Shown: in pieces, positions 20,455 to 30,952 of the stretch
How positions within the stretch are numbered: position 1 is the stretch's first letter
Layout: each line of letters opens with the position of its first letter
Origin: Sweltsa coloradensis
Lineage: Eukaryota > Arthropoda > Insecta > Plecoptera > Chloroperlidae
Assembly: GCA_024449915.1 (NCBI GenBank)
Contig: JAMZAV010003231.1
Location: 1 to 64,000, forward strand
Reading direction: 5' to 3'
Length of the DNA stretch: 64,000 bases
Notes under the pieces: model-generated
What the model was told of the DNA's origin: nothing
Seen by the model: the letters and a program-made list of their open reading frames with translations, nothing else
Databases searched by the model: none
Translations under genes and position numbers: made by a program

Positions 20455-20890
20455 TCACTAGGCCCTAGGCCCCTAGTAGGGCTAGGCCTAGCTAGGCTAG
20501 GCCTAGGCCTACACTGGGCTGCAAATCCGTTTCAACACTTCTTATAGGCCTAGGGCTTAGCCTAGCCCTATGCCTAGGCAAGGTAGCTAGGGCCTAGGGC
20601 AAAATCCATCAACAAATTGGCCCTAGATTTTTTTTTAGCTCCTTGGGCCTACCATTAGGCCTAGGCCTAAGCCTACTAAAATAAGTCCTTGGCCCTTAGC
20701 CTAGGGTAGGCTAGGCCCTAGGCCTAGGCCTAGCCCTGCACTTAAGGTCATTTAAATGCAAATAACATTGTAGGCCCTAGCCCCAATCATATGTGGGCCC
20801 TAGGGGTATTGGATGTTAGTTTTTCTATAGGCCTCCCATGTTGCTAGCTTACTTACTGACTGAATTGAAGGTCAATAGACTAAAGGGGCA
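20455..20890. repeat. Cluster of TAGGCCTA palindromes
   Basis: Dozens of overlapping TAGGCC, GGCCTA and CCTAGG words fill this stretch, for example around 20480-20510 and 20700-20740. The same palindrome is scattered across the window but is densest here. It lies inside what appears to be the intron before the protease exon at 20991. Confidence 0.8.
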
Positions 20891-20990
20891 TAGGCCTAGA
20901 TTTACATGGGAAAATACTAGGACCTACAATGCCAAATCATTTTCTTGGCCCACTCACAAGTCGGTGTAAATATGTGCCTAGGGCCTATAG

Positions 20991-21132
20991 TTGTAGTAAA
21001 TACTATCTTCGCGGCATCACCAGCATCGCATTCCAGAACTTTGCAGACACTTCCATCTGCTACTCCCAGCACTACACAGCATTCACGAAATTGGCCCAGT
21101 ACATAAGTTGGATTCGAGGCAAGCTGGTGTAG
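20991..21132 (+). CDS. Serine protease terminal exon
   Basis: The acceptor GGGCCTATAG precedes a phase-2 start. The exon encodes C-S-K-Y-Y-L-R-G-I-T-S-I-A-F, then I-C-Y-S-Q-H-Y-T-A-F-T-K-L and ends Y-I-S-W-I-R-G-K-L-V before TAG. This is the last beta-strand and C-terminal helix of a trypsin fold; the W-I is the hallmark terminal pair. It is clearly related to the 7844-8074 fragment. The GDSGG exon is not found upstream. Confidence 0.55.
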
Positions 21133-21429
21133 ACAACTTAATGAACCAGGCGTTGTGTTTTAAAACAGTCATGTTGCACAAACGAAATGTTTTATGACGG
21201 GCTTACACAGACCTTTGTAATGGGGACTTTTGGTACCGTATTGGTATCGGTGAACATTTAAGATAAATTTACTTTTTAGCATAAAATTTTGATCGTACTT
21301 ATTAATATAGGGTAGTGAAGCGATTTAAAGTAGTTTTTTAAGAAAATATAACTGTCAATTTATTTTATTAAGTCATCTCGTTTGCCATTGGGACGCTTTT
21401 AGCGCTAACCTACACCCAATCAAGTGCGC

Positions 21430-21950
21430 CCTATTTTGTTAAACTTCATACTTAGCATTGTCAAATGTGAAGTCAAATTACTTGGGCAGTACAAAGTTGA
21501 TGGTTATTATGAGTCTCCTAATAAGAAAATTGTGTATGAGTTCCCAGGATGTTATTTCCATGGATGTAAACAGTGCTTTCCACAGCAAGATACAGCCTTA
21601 AACAAAAATACTCGTGAGACGATGGGTAATCACAAAAAAGCCACTCGCCGTAAAGTTAAAACTCTTTGCGCCGCAGGCTACAAAGTCATTAAAATGTGGG
21701 AGTGCCAATTTAATGCTATGAAAGAAAGAAATCCACAAATTAAAAAGTTTCTGGCAGAGCATCCACGAAGGCATGAAGAGCCATTAAATCCACGCCATGC
21801 GTTTTACGGGGGCCGTACAAACTGTCCGAAAACATATTACAAAGTAAAGCCTGGCGAGAAGATTCATTACTTTGATGTTTGTTCATTGTATCCCGCAACA
21901 AATAAGTATGGAAAATTTCCTATCGGTCATCCGACAATGTTTGTAATGTT
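21430..21950 (+). pseudogene. Protein-primed DNA polymerase B fragment (Polinton-type)
   Basis: The frame reads V-D-G-Y-Y-E-S, E-F-P-G-C-Y-F-H-G-C-K-Q-C, M-W-E-C-Q-F, E-P-L-N-P-R-H-A-F-Y-G-G-R-T-N and Y-F-D-V-C-S-L-Y-P. The last is polymerase motif A (DxxSLYP). These are marks of DNA polymerase B type 2 in Polinton/Maverick and related elements. The segment is open for about 170 codons but has no N-terminal exonuclease and stops soon after motif A. The 3' end of a LINE inserted on the opposite strand cuts it at about 21950. Confidence 0.7.
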
Positions 21951-22268
21951 AGTTAGTTATTACGGTTTAAGGGCACACAACACTAAGGTTATTAGTGCCC
22001 GTATTCTCTTTTAGAGTGATGTGTAATTTTTTAAATTTTATTATACAGCTTTGTTGATTTTATTATTATGTCTCTATTTGCAACAGGCAATGTAGCCCAC
22101 TAGTGCAAATTTAATAGAGAAGGGAGGAGGGGAAACCCGGTACCGGCACATAGCCTACTCCTACCCTCCTACGTCCCATCCGAAAGGACGGTGTAACTTT
22201 TGACAGTTATATAGGTTCCTCCACTAACCCGAACTGCCTAGCAGACGGCGCCAAGGAGAACGAAGCTG

Positions 22269-23327
22269 TCATACAAGCTTACGAACCCTAGTCTGCTCTA
22301 GCCAGAGATATACGTGTGTTTCAGGGCACAGCGGCGACCCAAACAGATATTTAAAAACATTTGTTATATTCTCAGAATCATCAGATAAAATTTCTTTTAA
22401 ATTAGGTTTTAGTTTAAAATTATTCCTCTCGTCCATGTGTTGAGGACATTCTACTAAAATGTGCTTAACAGTAAAAATCTCACCACACTGCTCACATAGG
22501 GGTGGATCATTGCCTCTTAGAAGGTATCCTTGAGTGAGATGTGTGTGTCCAATGCGTAGACGGGTCAGAACAACCTCTTCGCGTCGAGAAGAGCGCCTTG
22601 AAGAGATCCAGGGTGTAACATCGTCTTTTATTTCACGAAGCTTATTATTTTGCATGATATGCCATTCTTTGCACCACTTTTCTTTAAGTTTGAGTTTGAA
22701 GAATGCTTTTATATCAGGCGTTACAACTAAATGGCAATCAACTTGTGTTTTGTTACCAGCTTCTTTGGCACTTTGGTCGGCGACATCATTTCCTAAAATA
22801 CCAGAATGACCAGGGACCCAACAAAAAACTATTGATTTTTGTTTTGCAGCAAGTTTCGACAATATAAGTTGTATTTTATTAATTAATGGGTGTGAAGTGT
22901 AAATTTGGCAAATAACCTCTAGTGAACTTAAAGAATCCGTGCACACTAAGAATTTGGAGTCCTTACTATCAAGAGCAAACAGGAGGCTTTGTAGAATTGC
23001 AAACAGTTCTGCATTGTAGACGCTGTATGTGGAATGGAGATTAAAGTTGAAGTTGTTGCTCACCGTTGTATAGGCAGAGCCGACTGAATTGTTCACTTTT
23101 GAACCGTCTGTAAAAATATTTCTGAAATCTTTGTAGTTGTATCGGATTTCGTTGAATAGTGCTTGATATTGTATGTTTGATGTGGTGGCCTTTTTGTGTT
23201 TTGAGAGCTGTGTTATGCAGCATGGTTTGTTAAGTGTCCAAGGTGGGATTGCCCCATTTGATTTATAGAAAACAAGGGGAAGTGTAATGTTTAAGGCCTG
23301 TAGTAGTTCCAGGGAGCGGATGCCCAC
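22269..23327 (-). CDS. LINE RNase H domain and C-terminal zinc-binding tail
   Basis: A 352-codon frame. It carries F-T-D-G-S-K for the first catalytic Asp, Y-N-A-E-L-F-A-I for the Glu and C-T-D-S-L-S-S for the second Asp. These are followed by V-P-G-H-S-G-I-L-G-N-D-V-A-D with the final His and Asp. All four RNase H1 catalytic positions appear present. Downstream come R-I-G-H-T-H-L-T and C-E-Q-C-G-E-I-F-T-V-K-H-I-L-V-E-C, a CCHC-like tail typical of these LINEs. This is the longest intact frame in the window. Confidence 0.8.
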   Translation of the reverse strand: MGIRSLELLQALNITLPLVFYKSNGAIPPWTLNKPCCITQLSKHKKATTSNIQYQALFNEIRYNYKDFRNIFTDGSKVNNSVGSAYTTVSNNFNFNLHSTYSVYNAELFAILQSLLFALDSKDSKFLVCTDSLSSLEVICQIYTSHPLINKIQLILSKLAAKQKSIVFCWVPGHSGILGNDVADQSAKEAGNKTQVDCHLVVTPDIKAFFKLKLKEKWCKEWHIMQNNKLREIKDDVTPWISSRRSSRREEVVLTRLRIGHTHLTQGYLLRGNDPPLCEQCGEIFTVKHILVECPQHMDERNNFKLKPNLKEILSDDSENITNVFKYLFGSPLCPETHVYLWLEQTRVRKLV

Positions 23328-23341
23328 CGGTCTCGAGGCCT

Positions 23342-24272
23342 TCAGGCGAACTTCATACCGATTTGAAATGGAGGGTCGAAAACTGCTTTATAAGCTGGGT
23401 TTGTAGGAGATCCTTTTAATGAGGCGATGTAATTAAGCATTAAGTACTTTCTTCTGGAGGATAGAGATGGTTCTGCAGACTCGCAAAGAAGACTGGGAAT
23501 AGGGCTCGTACGGAAAGCTCCTGTGGATAGCCTTATACCAGTGTGGTGAACTGTATCCAACGTCTTGATATAAGAAGGTCTAGCTGAATCATAAATAAAA
23601 TTAGCAAAATCCAACTTAGAGCGGATAAGGGAGCGATAAAGATGTAACATGGGTTTACGATCAGCTCCTTAATTAGTATTGCTGAGCACTCGTAGGATGT
23701 TCAAGGCTTTTAAACACTTGGTTCGTAGCTGTTGGATATGTGGCCTCCACGTTAACTTTTTATCAAATAACATTCCCAAAAATCGTGTTATTTCGGCAAA
23801 TGGTAAGGCATGGCTTCCCATGTGCAGGTCGGGATTGAGAAATAATCCACGGGAATTTATATCCAGTTTCGTTTGACCGTCTCTCAAGGCGCTTTATGTT
23901 TAGTTGTTGTTGACGTTCAATCGAAGTCAAATACGAAGCTCGGAAGTAAATGGAAAAGTCATCTACAAAAAGTGATGATTCGACTAGCTTTTTTATATGT
24001 GAGGTGATACTGTTGATGCATATGGCGAAACATACGACAATTAAAACTGATCCTTGTGGGACTCCGTTCTCTTGATAAAAAGGTCTAGATAAAATATTTC
24101 CAATTCGAACCCTAAAAATTCTGTCAGATAAAAAGTTTGAAATAAAAATTGGCAGGTGCCCGTTAAAGCCCCAGATATGTGAAGTTTTTAAAATGCCATA
24201 TCTCCATGCCGTATCATACGCCTTTTCCAAATCAAAGAAAAAAGCCATTACGTGTTGTTTTGTTAAAAATGC
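23342..24272 (-). pseudogene. LINE reverse transcriptase, broken by frameshifts
   Basis: Upstream of RNase H the minus strand encodes F-F-F-D-L-E-K-A-Y-D-T (motif A), N-G-V-P-Q-G-S-V (motif B) and S-L-F-V-D-D-F (motif C, with F-V-D-D in place of the usual F/Y-A-D-D). F-L-G-M-L-F-D-K-K-L-T-W and a thumb region follow. The three frames at 23763-24248, 23669-23887 and 23342-23650 are offset, so at least two frameshifts are present. The endonuclease is missing. Confidence 0.75.
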
Positions 24273-24276
24273 ACGA

Positions 24277-25208
24277 GTACGTCCGGCTCGTCCTTTTCTA
24301 CATTGTGGTGTGGACTACGCCGGCCCGTTCCTTCTGCGGAATATGAAGGGTAGAAGCCGAATAAAACTACAAGGGGTATGTCGCCCTTTTCATTTGCTTC
24401 TCCACGAAGGCTATCCACTTGCAGCTAGTAAGCGACCTTTTAACACCTGCTTTTATAGCTGCTGAAAAACAATTTGTCTCTTGTCGTGGCAAGCCGCTCG
24501 ATATCTACAGCGATTGTGGAACTAATTTTGTGGGAGCCACTCGGGAACTTCGAGAGTTCCTCGAGCTCATTAAGACTAAAGAACATCAAGGGGCAGTGGG
24601 AGGACATCTCGCAGATCAAGGCATCACATGGCATTTTAATCCACCTGCAGCTCCTCACCAAGGAGGCCTTCGGGAAGCCGGAGTCAAGTCGATGAAATAC
24701 CATCTCCGTAGAATTGCACTCAACTTTGAAGAGATGTGCACCATCCTGACACAAGTTGAAGCCTGCCTCAATTCCCGTCCCTTGACTGTCACTTCCAACG
24801 ATCCCAATGATCTATCAGTCCTAACACCCGGCCATTTCATAACTGGTGACTTCCTGTTAGCCGTTCCCGAACCTGACTTGATGTCCCTCAAGGTTAACCA
24901 GCTCTCAAGGTGGAAGGAAGCCGCTCCAACACACAGCTCAGCACTTCTGGTGTCGTTGGTCCTCGGAGTACCTTTCTCGACTTCAACAACGACCCAAGTG
25001 GTGGTCTACGCGAGCCAATATCCAGCCTGGAGCTATGGTGCTCATCAAAGACGAGAGGCTTCCTCCTCTTCAGTGGAAACTTGGTCGAGTCTTGAATACT
25101 CACCCTGGTTCTGACGGTCTGGTGAGGTCCGCCACTGTGAAGACATCGAGTGGAGTTGTGCACCGACCTATTGTTAAGCTATCCTGCTTACCCTTTGACG
25201 GGATTTAA
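24277..25208 (+). pseudogene. BEL/Pao retrotransposon integrase and DUF5641 region
   Basis: The sequence begins V-R-P-A-R-P-F-L-H-C-G-V-D-Y-A-G-P, with the first catalytic Asp. After a frame change it continues through I-Y-S-D-C-G-T-N-F-V-G-A (second Asp) and H-Q-G-G-L-R-E-A-G-V-K-S (catalytic Glu). L-N-S-R-P-L-T and V-L-T-P-G-H-F-I-T-G-D, typical of BEL/Pao, come next. A second frameshift near 24940 leads to W-S-T-R-A-N-I-Q and L-P-P-L-Q-W-K-L-G-R-V, the DUF5641-type tail, which stops at 25208. Protease, reverse transcriptase and gag are lost where the LINE abuts. Confidence 0.8.
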
Positions 25209-25274
25209 CTCCTTTTACAATATGTTCTTTCTAACTTCATTGTTATTGTGTTTTTTTAAAATTGTATGTTTCAA

Positions 25275-25640
25275 GGTGGGCGGAATGTTTGGCCTACACC
25301 AATGACATAATATAAGCTAAGCGCTAGACACACAGTATGGCCGTGGGGAGCATGACAATTTGAAGCTATCTTGAATAGGGAAAAACCCACCGCCGTCTAA
25401 ATGAATCGTACCCTTAAATTTAACAGCCTTCGTGTTAACAAGCGGTGTAAAATCAAAACCGCAAGATGGCGATTTCTCGATATTATTGAAGAAAAACAGT
25501 CTTTCTTCCGCAAATCTCTCAGTTACTCCGATTTCCGAACAAAGCAATTCAAGTTGGTGGACTATCATACTATTGTCTATCTGCATTAGGCTTTTAGTAA
25601 TCAAAACTAGTTATTTGTGCGGGATGTGTGTCTGAACAAG
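25275..25640 (+). mobile_element. Probable 3' LTR start of the BEL/Pao element
   Basis: AAGGTGGGCGGA at about 25275 looks like the polypurine tract, and the following TGTTTGGCC would be the LTR 5' end. The right boundary is unknown because no second LTR is in the window; the end given is nominal. A minus-strand frame at 25317-25604 lies within it and has no recognised domain. Confidence 0.4.
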
Positions 25641-26029
25641 GTCGTGCAGGTCTAGGGTTGCCTAGGAGAGGCCTAGGGCTTGTCAAACGTGTAATGTTAG
25701 CATTAATTGAATGTAGTCCTATAGCCTAATGGAACTAAAGGCTTACACTGTTGTATAATATTTTTTTTTTATCTGGGCCTAGGCCCGGGACGGTTTCTGG
25801 TTTGTTTTATGAAAGTAATGACAATTTTTCTCGTTTCACACATAGAAGCAAAATTTAAAATGCCACCATTTGTTTACGTATTTGTTTATCCCCGCGACGT
25901 TCAAATAATCCACTGCATCTAAGTTCATTCAACTAGATGAAGTATCTATGTTGCAGTGAAGTGATTTTTCACTACTCAAGAGGCTTCAAATTGTTACGCT
26001 ACGGTTGTTACGCTGTTGATTGGCAAAAC

Positions 26030-26410
26030 AATTCTGTGTTTGGTGATATTGGCATGTGATTACGCTGAATTTAGTGTAAAAAGAGCTCAATTTAAGAATA
26101 TGAAGAAAGTGAAATATATTGAGTACCTAAGCAGCTTTGAGCAGCAATTTAGTTCAAACTCGGATCCTAAATGTATATGGAACTTTATCCGTAACAAAAG
26201 TAGAAAAGTCGAGTTCCTCTAAATGTTCATTATAATGGAGCCACCTCGAGGAATGCTACTGAGGCTTGTGATATTTTTTCACAACATTTCAAGTCCGTCT
26301 TCCAACCTAGAAGTGTACCAAAGAGGACCTCACATCCCCTAAAATTTACAGCTGGTTACCTCTCCGATTCTGTTAACTTCTTCATTTAAAGAGCTAGAGC
26401 CCGTCGTCGC
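26030..26410 (+). pseudogene. LINE fragment upstream of reverse transcriptase
   Basis: The frame reads K-R-A-Q-F-K-N-M-K-K-V-K-Y-I-E-Y-L, then P-K-C-I-W-N-F-I-R-N-K-S-R. After a frameshift comes A-C-D-I-F-S-Q-H-F-K-S-V-F. This is the linker between endonuclease and reverse transcriptase in jockey- and I-type LINEs. About 120 codons survive. Confidence 0.55.
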
Positions 26411-26691
26411 TGTGATTAATAATGTGTATACAGAAAAACCCAGACGCGGTCCACCAAATAGAATGGAAATACACAGCTAAGTAATGAACACGTGCGTCTT
26501 ACACGGCCGCTGTGAACTTGCTGGCGCATCTTTAACAGTCTAGAAAAAATGGAACCGAAAGCCTTCTTTGCTTTTCTAAAAAAAAAATGTGCCCATGGTT
26601 ATTTCGTTTAACCTCGAATACCAGTTGGCGACCTACAGAGTGCACAAGATGAACTGCCAGTATTTACGAAGCGCAGGTTCTCGAGGAATAG

Positions 26692-26699
26692 GCTGGGAC
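26692..26699. repeat. hAT target site duplication, left copy
   Basis: GCTGGGAC, identical to 30333-30340. Eight-base duplications are the hallmark of hAT insertion. Confidence 0.9.
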
Positions 26700-29600
26700 C
26701 AGTGGCGTAACTCCCTATGGTGCAAGGTGTGCGGTGCACACGGGCCCCGCGATCTAGGGGGCCCCCTCGACAACCACCGATTTGTAATAAATGTGTGTAT
26801 AAGAAAGTATTCACAGATATCAAATGAGATCTTTCCATTGACTGTTGTCAACAAGAGCTGTTTAAAGCCCTGAAGTGTGATTGAACCTGTCTGTCTTGGA
26901 CCCTCGTCAATAGTCGTCAGGCGACACTGTCCAGACGATTTCCAGTATAACAATAAAGGGGCCACATTGAGCAGCAAGCAATGTTATCTTACTAATTGGC
27001 GAGCGCTTTTGTAGGGGTTTAAAAGGGGCATGTAGTAGGGCTTTACTGATGTATTGAATGAATGTCGAGGCTCATGATGGAGGCTATAGGAACCACCCCC
27101 TTCCCTTTCTCCAACGAAAAAGGTAAGCATATTTGTCCACCGCGTTCTGCCATTTAGTATGACTTTGGCTGTTGTTCGTTAAATACGTGTTTACAACTAC
27201 AACTGACAAACGATTCGGTCGGATTCGATATACGTGTAAAGTGCTACTGTGTTGTGTTTACTGTTTTAACTTTCTTTCGGGTATCTTCCGAGTGTCTAAA
27301 GTATTTGTAGTGTGTAGGTGTGGTATTAATTTGTATTTTGTATATTGTCTACGTGTGAAACTGAAATGAGTAACTCGTGTGAAGTAGACCAACACAGCGA
27401 CTTGCCCGTTTAGTGCGAACATATAATTTCTTCTTGTATAACAAGGTGCACGATAATCGGAACATGTGTATATACTGTATATTATTAAAAACGAGTAGTA
27501 AAATATGAGTTCTCGTGTGTATAGGAGTGGTGCTCAAAAGCGCAAAGAAAAACTAAAACAAATAGAAAGAGAGAAAAAAATACCAAAAATTTATTCTCTT
27601 TTCCGTAGCGGTAGCGATTCAATTAACATTCATGATAATTCGGTTGAATCAACGTCACCTAACTCATTTCAAGCCCTTTCTGACACTAATCAGATAAATT
27701 CGAATGATACTAGTAACAATGAAACAGAAAAAAGTAGTAAAAGAACACGGAACATACTCTGAAGTCGCTTCAAAAGAAACCATAGAGGATGACTATCTAT
27801 CTCAGAAAAAGTATCCTACTGATAGGGCTCATTTTGATCCAGACATAATACCAAGTGATGTACACAAGAAGTGTATTATTGCGCACGGCTCTTGTCAACC
27901 TAGTGGTCCATTTAAAAAAGATGTTGAACAAGGAAACAGATCATTTTCGTCAAGCTATTACGAATATTGCACCAAAACTGGCCAAAAATTAAAGAGGTCG
28001 TGGCTGTGTTATTCGGAAATTAATGACAGCGTCTACTGCGAGCCTTGTTGGCTGTTTGCAGATAGAATTAATCAATCATTCAACATGTGTTCTATTTGGA
28101 CGAAGGGAATCCGTACATGGCAAAAACTGTCTTTCAAAATTAAGAGGCATGAAGAGAGTTTTCTACACATAGAATCATGTGTAGTACATGATCAGTGGCG
28201 ACGTGGTGATGTTTTAGATGTGAACTTTGTTTTATCGCAAGAAGAAAAAAATTTAAATATCTGGAAAAGAATTCTTCGCCGCATTGTTGATGTTACACTG
28301 ACTTTAGCACAAAACAATTTGGCATTTAGAGGACACAGGGAAACAATAGGTGAGGCCAACAATGGAAATTTCCTATCTATTGTTGAACTTTTAGCCAGAT
28401 ACGACCCAGTATTAGAACAGTTAATAAATAAACAAAGAACAGTGTAAAATACCTATCACCTAAAATACAAAATGAGCTGATTGAAACCTTGTCGCAGAGT
28501 GTTCAGAAAGGTATTAAAGAAGATATGCAGAAATCACCATTTTATAGCGTAATAATGGATACAACTCAAGATTGCGCAAAAACAGATCAATTAAGTCAAG
28601 TCTTTCGTTACGTGACTGTCCCTATTGACGCTAAGGGGTGTCCGACAGCAGTGAAAGTTGAAGAAAGTTTCCTGGGGTTTTGTGAAATTAGAGACCAGAG
28701 TGCTGAAGGATTAAACAGCAGAGATAGTTCAATGCATCGAAAAACAAAATCTCTCAATACATAAATGCCGAGGTCAAGGATACGACGGTGCCGCAGTGAT
28801 GAGCGGTATATACACAGGCGTGCAGACAAGGATATCCAAAATCGAGCCAACAGCACAGTATGTCCATTGCGCGGCTCATAATTTAAACCTTGTTTTAAAT
28901 GATGCATCTGAAGGAATAGCAGAAGTCAAGGAGTTTTATGCACACGTTCAAAAATTGTATACATTCTTCGGTCTGAGTATTTCTCGCTGGCAAACACTGT
29001 GTGACGTAATTACATCTAGTGATTCAACCAAAAAACACGTCACACTTAAAAAGCTATGTCCAACCCGCTGGGCGTCTCGAAACGAATCACTGAAAGCATT
29101 GCGATACCGCTACAACGACATATTAAAAGCGCTCACAAAAATCATTCTTGTGTCAAAGAAGAATGATGAGAAAGCTGAAGCCGAAGGGTTGAAAAAAGTA
29201 ATTGGAACATTTGAGTTTGTGTTACAAATAGTTCTCCAAACAAAGATTCTGGAGTCGGTAAATTTGGCTTCAAAATCTCTTCAGTCTAAAAATACCTCCG
29301 ATATGGACGTCATCACTGCAACAAAATTATTAGAATCTGCCAAAGAAACCCTACAAGACAATAATTTTGCCGAAGCAAAACTTACAGCTACCGAACTATC
29401 TGCCACGTGGAGAGTAGAGCCAAAGTTTACTTCTAAGAGAGGGCGACGGGTCAAGAGATTTCACGACGAGCTTTCAGAGGACCAGCGATTAAGTGACCCC
29501 GAAAAATATTTCGAAACTGCAATATATAATGCAAATTTGGACATCATTATCAATCACTCAATCAGCTAACCAACAGATTTCAAGGAATGAATGAAGTTGT

Positions 29601-30332
29601 ACAAAAGTTTACAATTCTTACTCCACAAGGTCTAACATCTGTTTCTGATGGCGAACTTTTCTCTCAAGCGTTAAACCTAACACGTATTTATGAAGATGAT
29701 CTTTCATCGGATTTTCCAGACCAGTTGTTGAACTTCCGTAATGCACAATGACCAAATCCACAGTTAAAGAAACTAGCAGAGTTGTTGGTTGTAGAAAACC
29801 ATGCTATTTTATCGAGTGTCCCAGACGTTTTTACGGCATTCTGTCTGTACTTAACATTGCCTGTTACTGTGGCCACGGCAGAAAGGTCGTTTTCTAAATT
29901 AAAACTAATAAAAAACTATCTGCGAAGTACCATGAGCCAAGAAAGATTAGTGGGGCTTGCAATTTTAAGTATAGAAGCTGAGAGATCAAGAAACACAAAC
30001 ATTGATTTAATAATTGAAGATTTTGCTGCAGCCAACGTTCAACGAGAGAGACGTTTTTCAGCAACCCCCCCGAATATGATGTAGGCGTTTGGTAAGTGTG
30101 AGAAAGTAGCTACTATACAAATTTTATACAAAATAGGTTAAGGAATAGCAAAAAATACTATCTTTACTTACGCAACTAAAATCAACCTGGTACACGTAAG
30201 TAATCTGGTGCTAGGAATAAACCGAATAATTAATGTCCTACTATACGAAGATCAATGCTACATTTTAGTTTTCAATGGGGCCCCAAAAATCCAACTTGCA
30301 TACGGGCCCCGTGATTTAGAGTTACGCCACTG
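26700..30332 (+). mobile_element. Complete but mutated hAT transposon (ZMYM1-like family)
   Basis: The 3,633-bp element begins CAGTGGCGTAACTC and ends GAGTTACGCCACTG, a perfect 14-bp terminal inverted repeat. It is flanked by identical 8-bp GCTGGGAC duplications. GGGCCCC-rich subterminal blocks occur near both ends (26745-26765 and 30276-30310). It carries a single transposase in plus orientation, broken in several places. The perfect target duplication suggests the insertion is not very old. Confidence 0.9.
27505..30084 (+). pseudogene. hAT transposase, ZMYM1/DUF4371-like, disrupted
   Basis: Frames at 27505-27762, 27704-28447, 28489-28764, 28796-29569 and 29571-30084 are collinear with one transposase. 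It starts with a Lys-rich N-terminus and a TTF-type zinc finger region (W-L-C-Y-S-E-I, C-E-P-C-W-L-F). The DUF4371 core follows (I-M-D-T-T-Q-D with the first Asp; Q-Y-V-H-C-A-A-H-N-L-N-L). The C-terminal dimerisation motif is A-T-A-E-R-S-F-S-K-L-K-L-I-K-N-Y. Lesions: a frameshift near 27730, a stop at 28445-28447, frame changes near 28480, 28780 and 29568, and a TGA at 29749-29751. It cannot make a full protein as it stands. Confidence 0.85.
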
Positions 30333-30340
30333 GCTGGGAC
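30333..30340. repeat. hAT target site duplication, right copy
   Basis: GCTGGGAC, matching 26692-26699. Confidence 0.9.
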
Positions 30341-30410
30341 TGATAACTGAATGTTTCTCGCAATCAAGAGTCAATTATTATTTACTACAATTAAGAAATT
30401 AAAAAAGTCC

Positions 30411-30482
30411 GTCCCAACCGGGAATCGAACCACGGAACTCCCACATTCCAGGTGAGAGTCTTAACCACTAGACCATCAGGAC
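30411..30482 (-). tRNA. tRNA-like sequence, Glu-like body with GGA anticodon
   Basis: The 72-nt minus-strand sequence folds as a type I tRNA. The acceptor GTCCTGA pairs with TTGGGAC over seven pairs. The D stem GTCT/AGAC has four pairs. The anticodon stem CTCAC/GTGGG has five pairs around the loop CTGGAAT. The B box is GGTTCGATTCC. Anticodon GGA would read the Ser codon UCC, yet the body (TGGTCTAGTGGTTA) is Glu-like and the long variable arm of tRNA-Ser is missing. The T stem has two mismatches. A TTTTTT run follows five bases after the 3' end. It is probably a tRNA pseudogene or tRNA-derived repeat; a transcribed variant is possible. Confidence 0.5.
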
Positions 30483-30489
30483 GGGTACA

Positions 30490-30952
30490 TTTCAATCTCT
30501 GAATTGTAGCTGCATTATACATCTGAATACATTATATACATTGTTCAGCTTTCTCCTGACTCTCCAGCATTTGCTAACAGATATTCAGTCATGCCTAAAA
30601 ATAAAAGCCAGCTCTTGTTCCACAAAAGAAAGTAATTGCGTGTTACAAATAGATAAAATGGAAGTGTCAAAGGGAATTGAACTTGTTCCTGGTTTCTAGG
30701 TTAGGAGACATCAACAAGTCAGAAAAAAGAAAAAAAGGTATCAGTATCACCTGGAAAAAGTTACTAACCCTCTGCATTTACTGAAGAACAAGAAGAATCA
30801 GCTGCAGATGACCCTGATGAGATTTCTTTCAATAATGAAAGCAATTCTGATAACGAAATCGTTATGGAAAACGACATTGAAATGGAGGATAAAGATCATG
30901 ATTTTTATGTCAATACACTTCTCAAAATAAAACAAAGATTACGATATTTTAG
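30490..30952 (+). other. No clear gene; acidic open stretch
   Basis: Near 30770-30957 one frame encodes an acidic stretch (T-E-E-Q-E-E-S-A-A-D-D-P-D-E) ending in a stop. No family was recognised. It may be a transposase tail. Confidence 0.3.

Larger units (their letters stand above)
21951..24272 (-). mobile_element. LINE family A (I/jockey-like, with RNase H), 5'-truncated
   Basis: Read on the minus strand. The element ends at the left with CTAACTAA-type repeats and a short 3' UTR at about 22020-22268. Upstream are the RNase H and reverse transcriptase regions listed separately. The right edge at about 24272, within the reverse transcriptase, meets a BEL/Pao frame. Related 3' ends lie at 30953 and 42811. 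Frameshifts break the coding region. Confidence 0.7.

Noticed and set aside
24440..25163. Minus-strand frames opposite the BEL/Pao integrase
   Set aside because: Shadow frames; the plus strand has clear integrase and DUF5641-type motifs.
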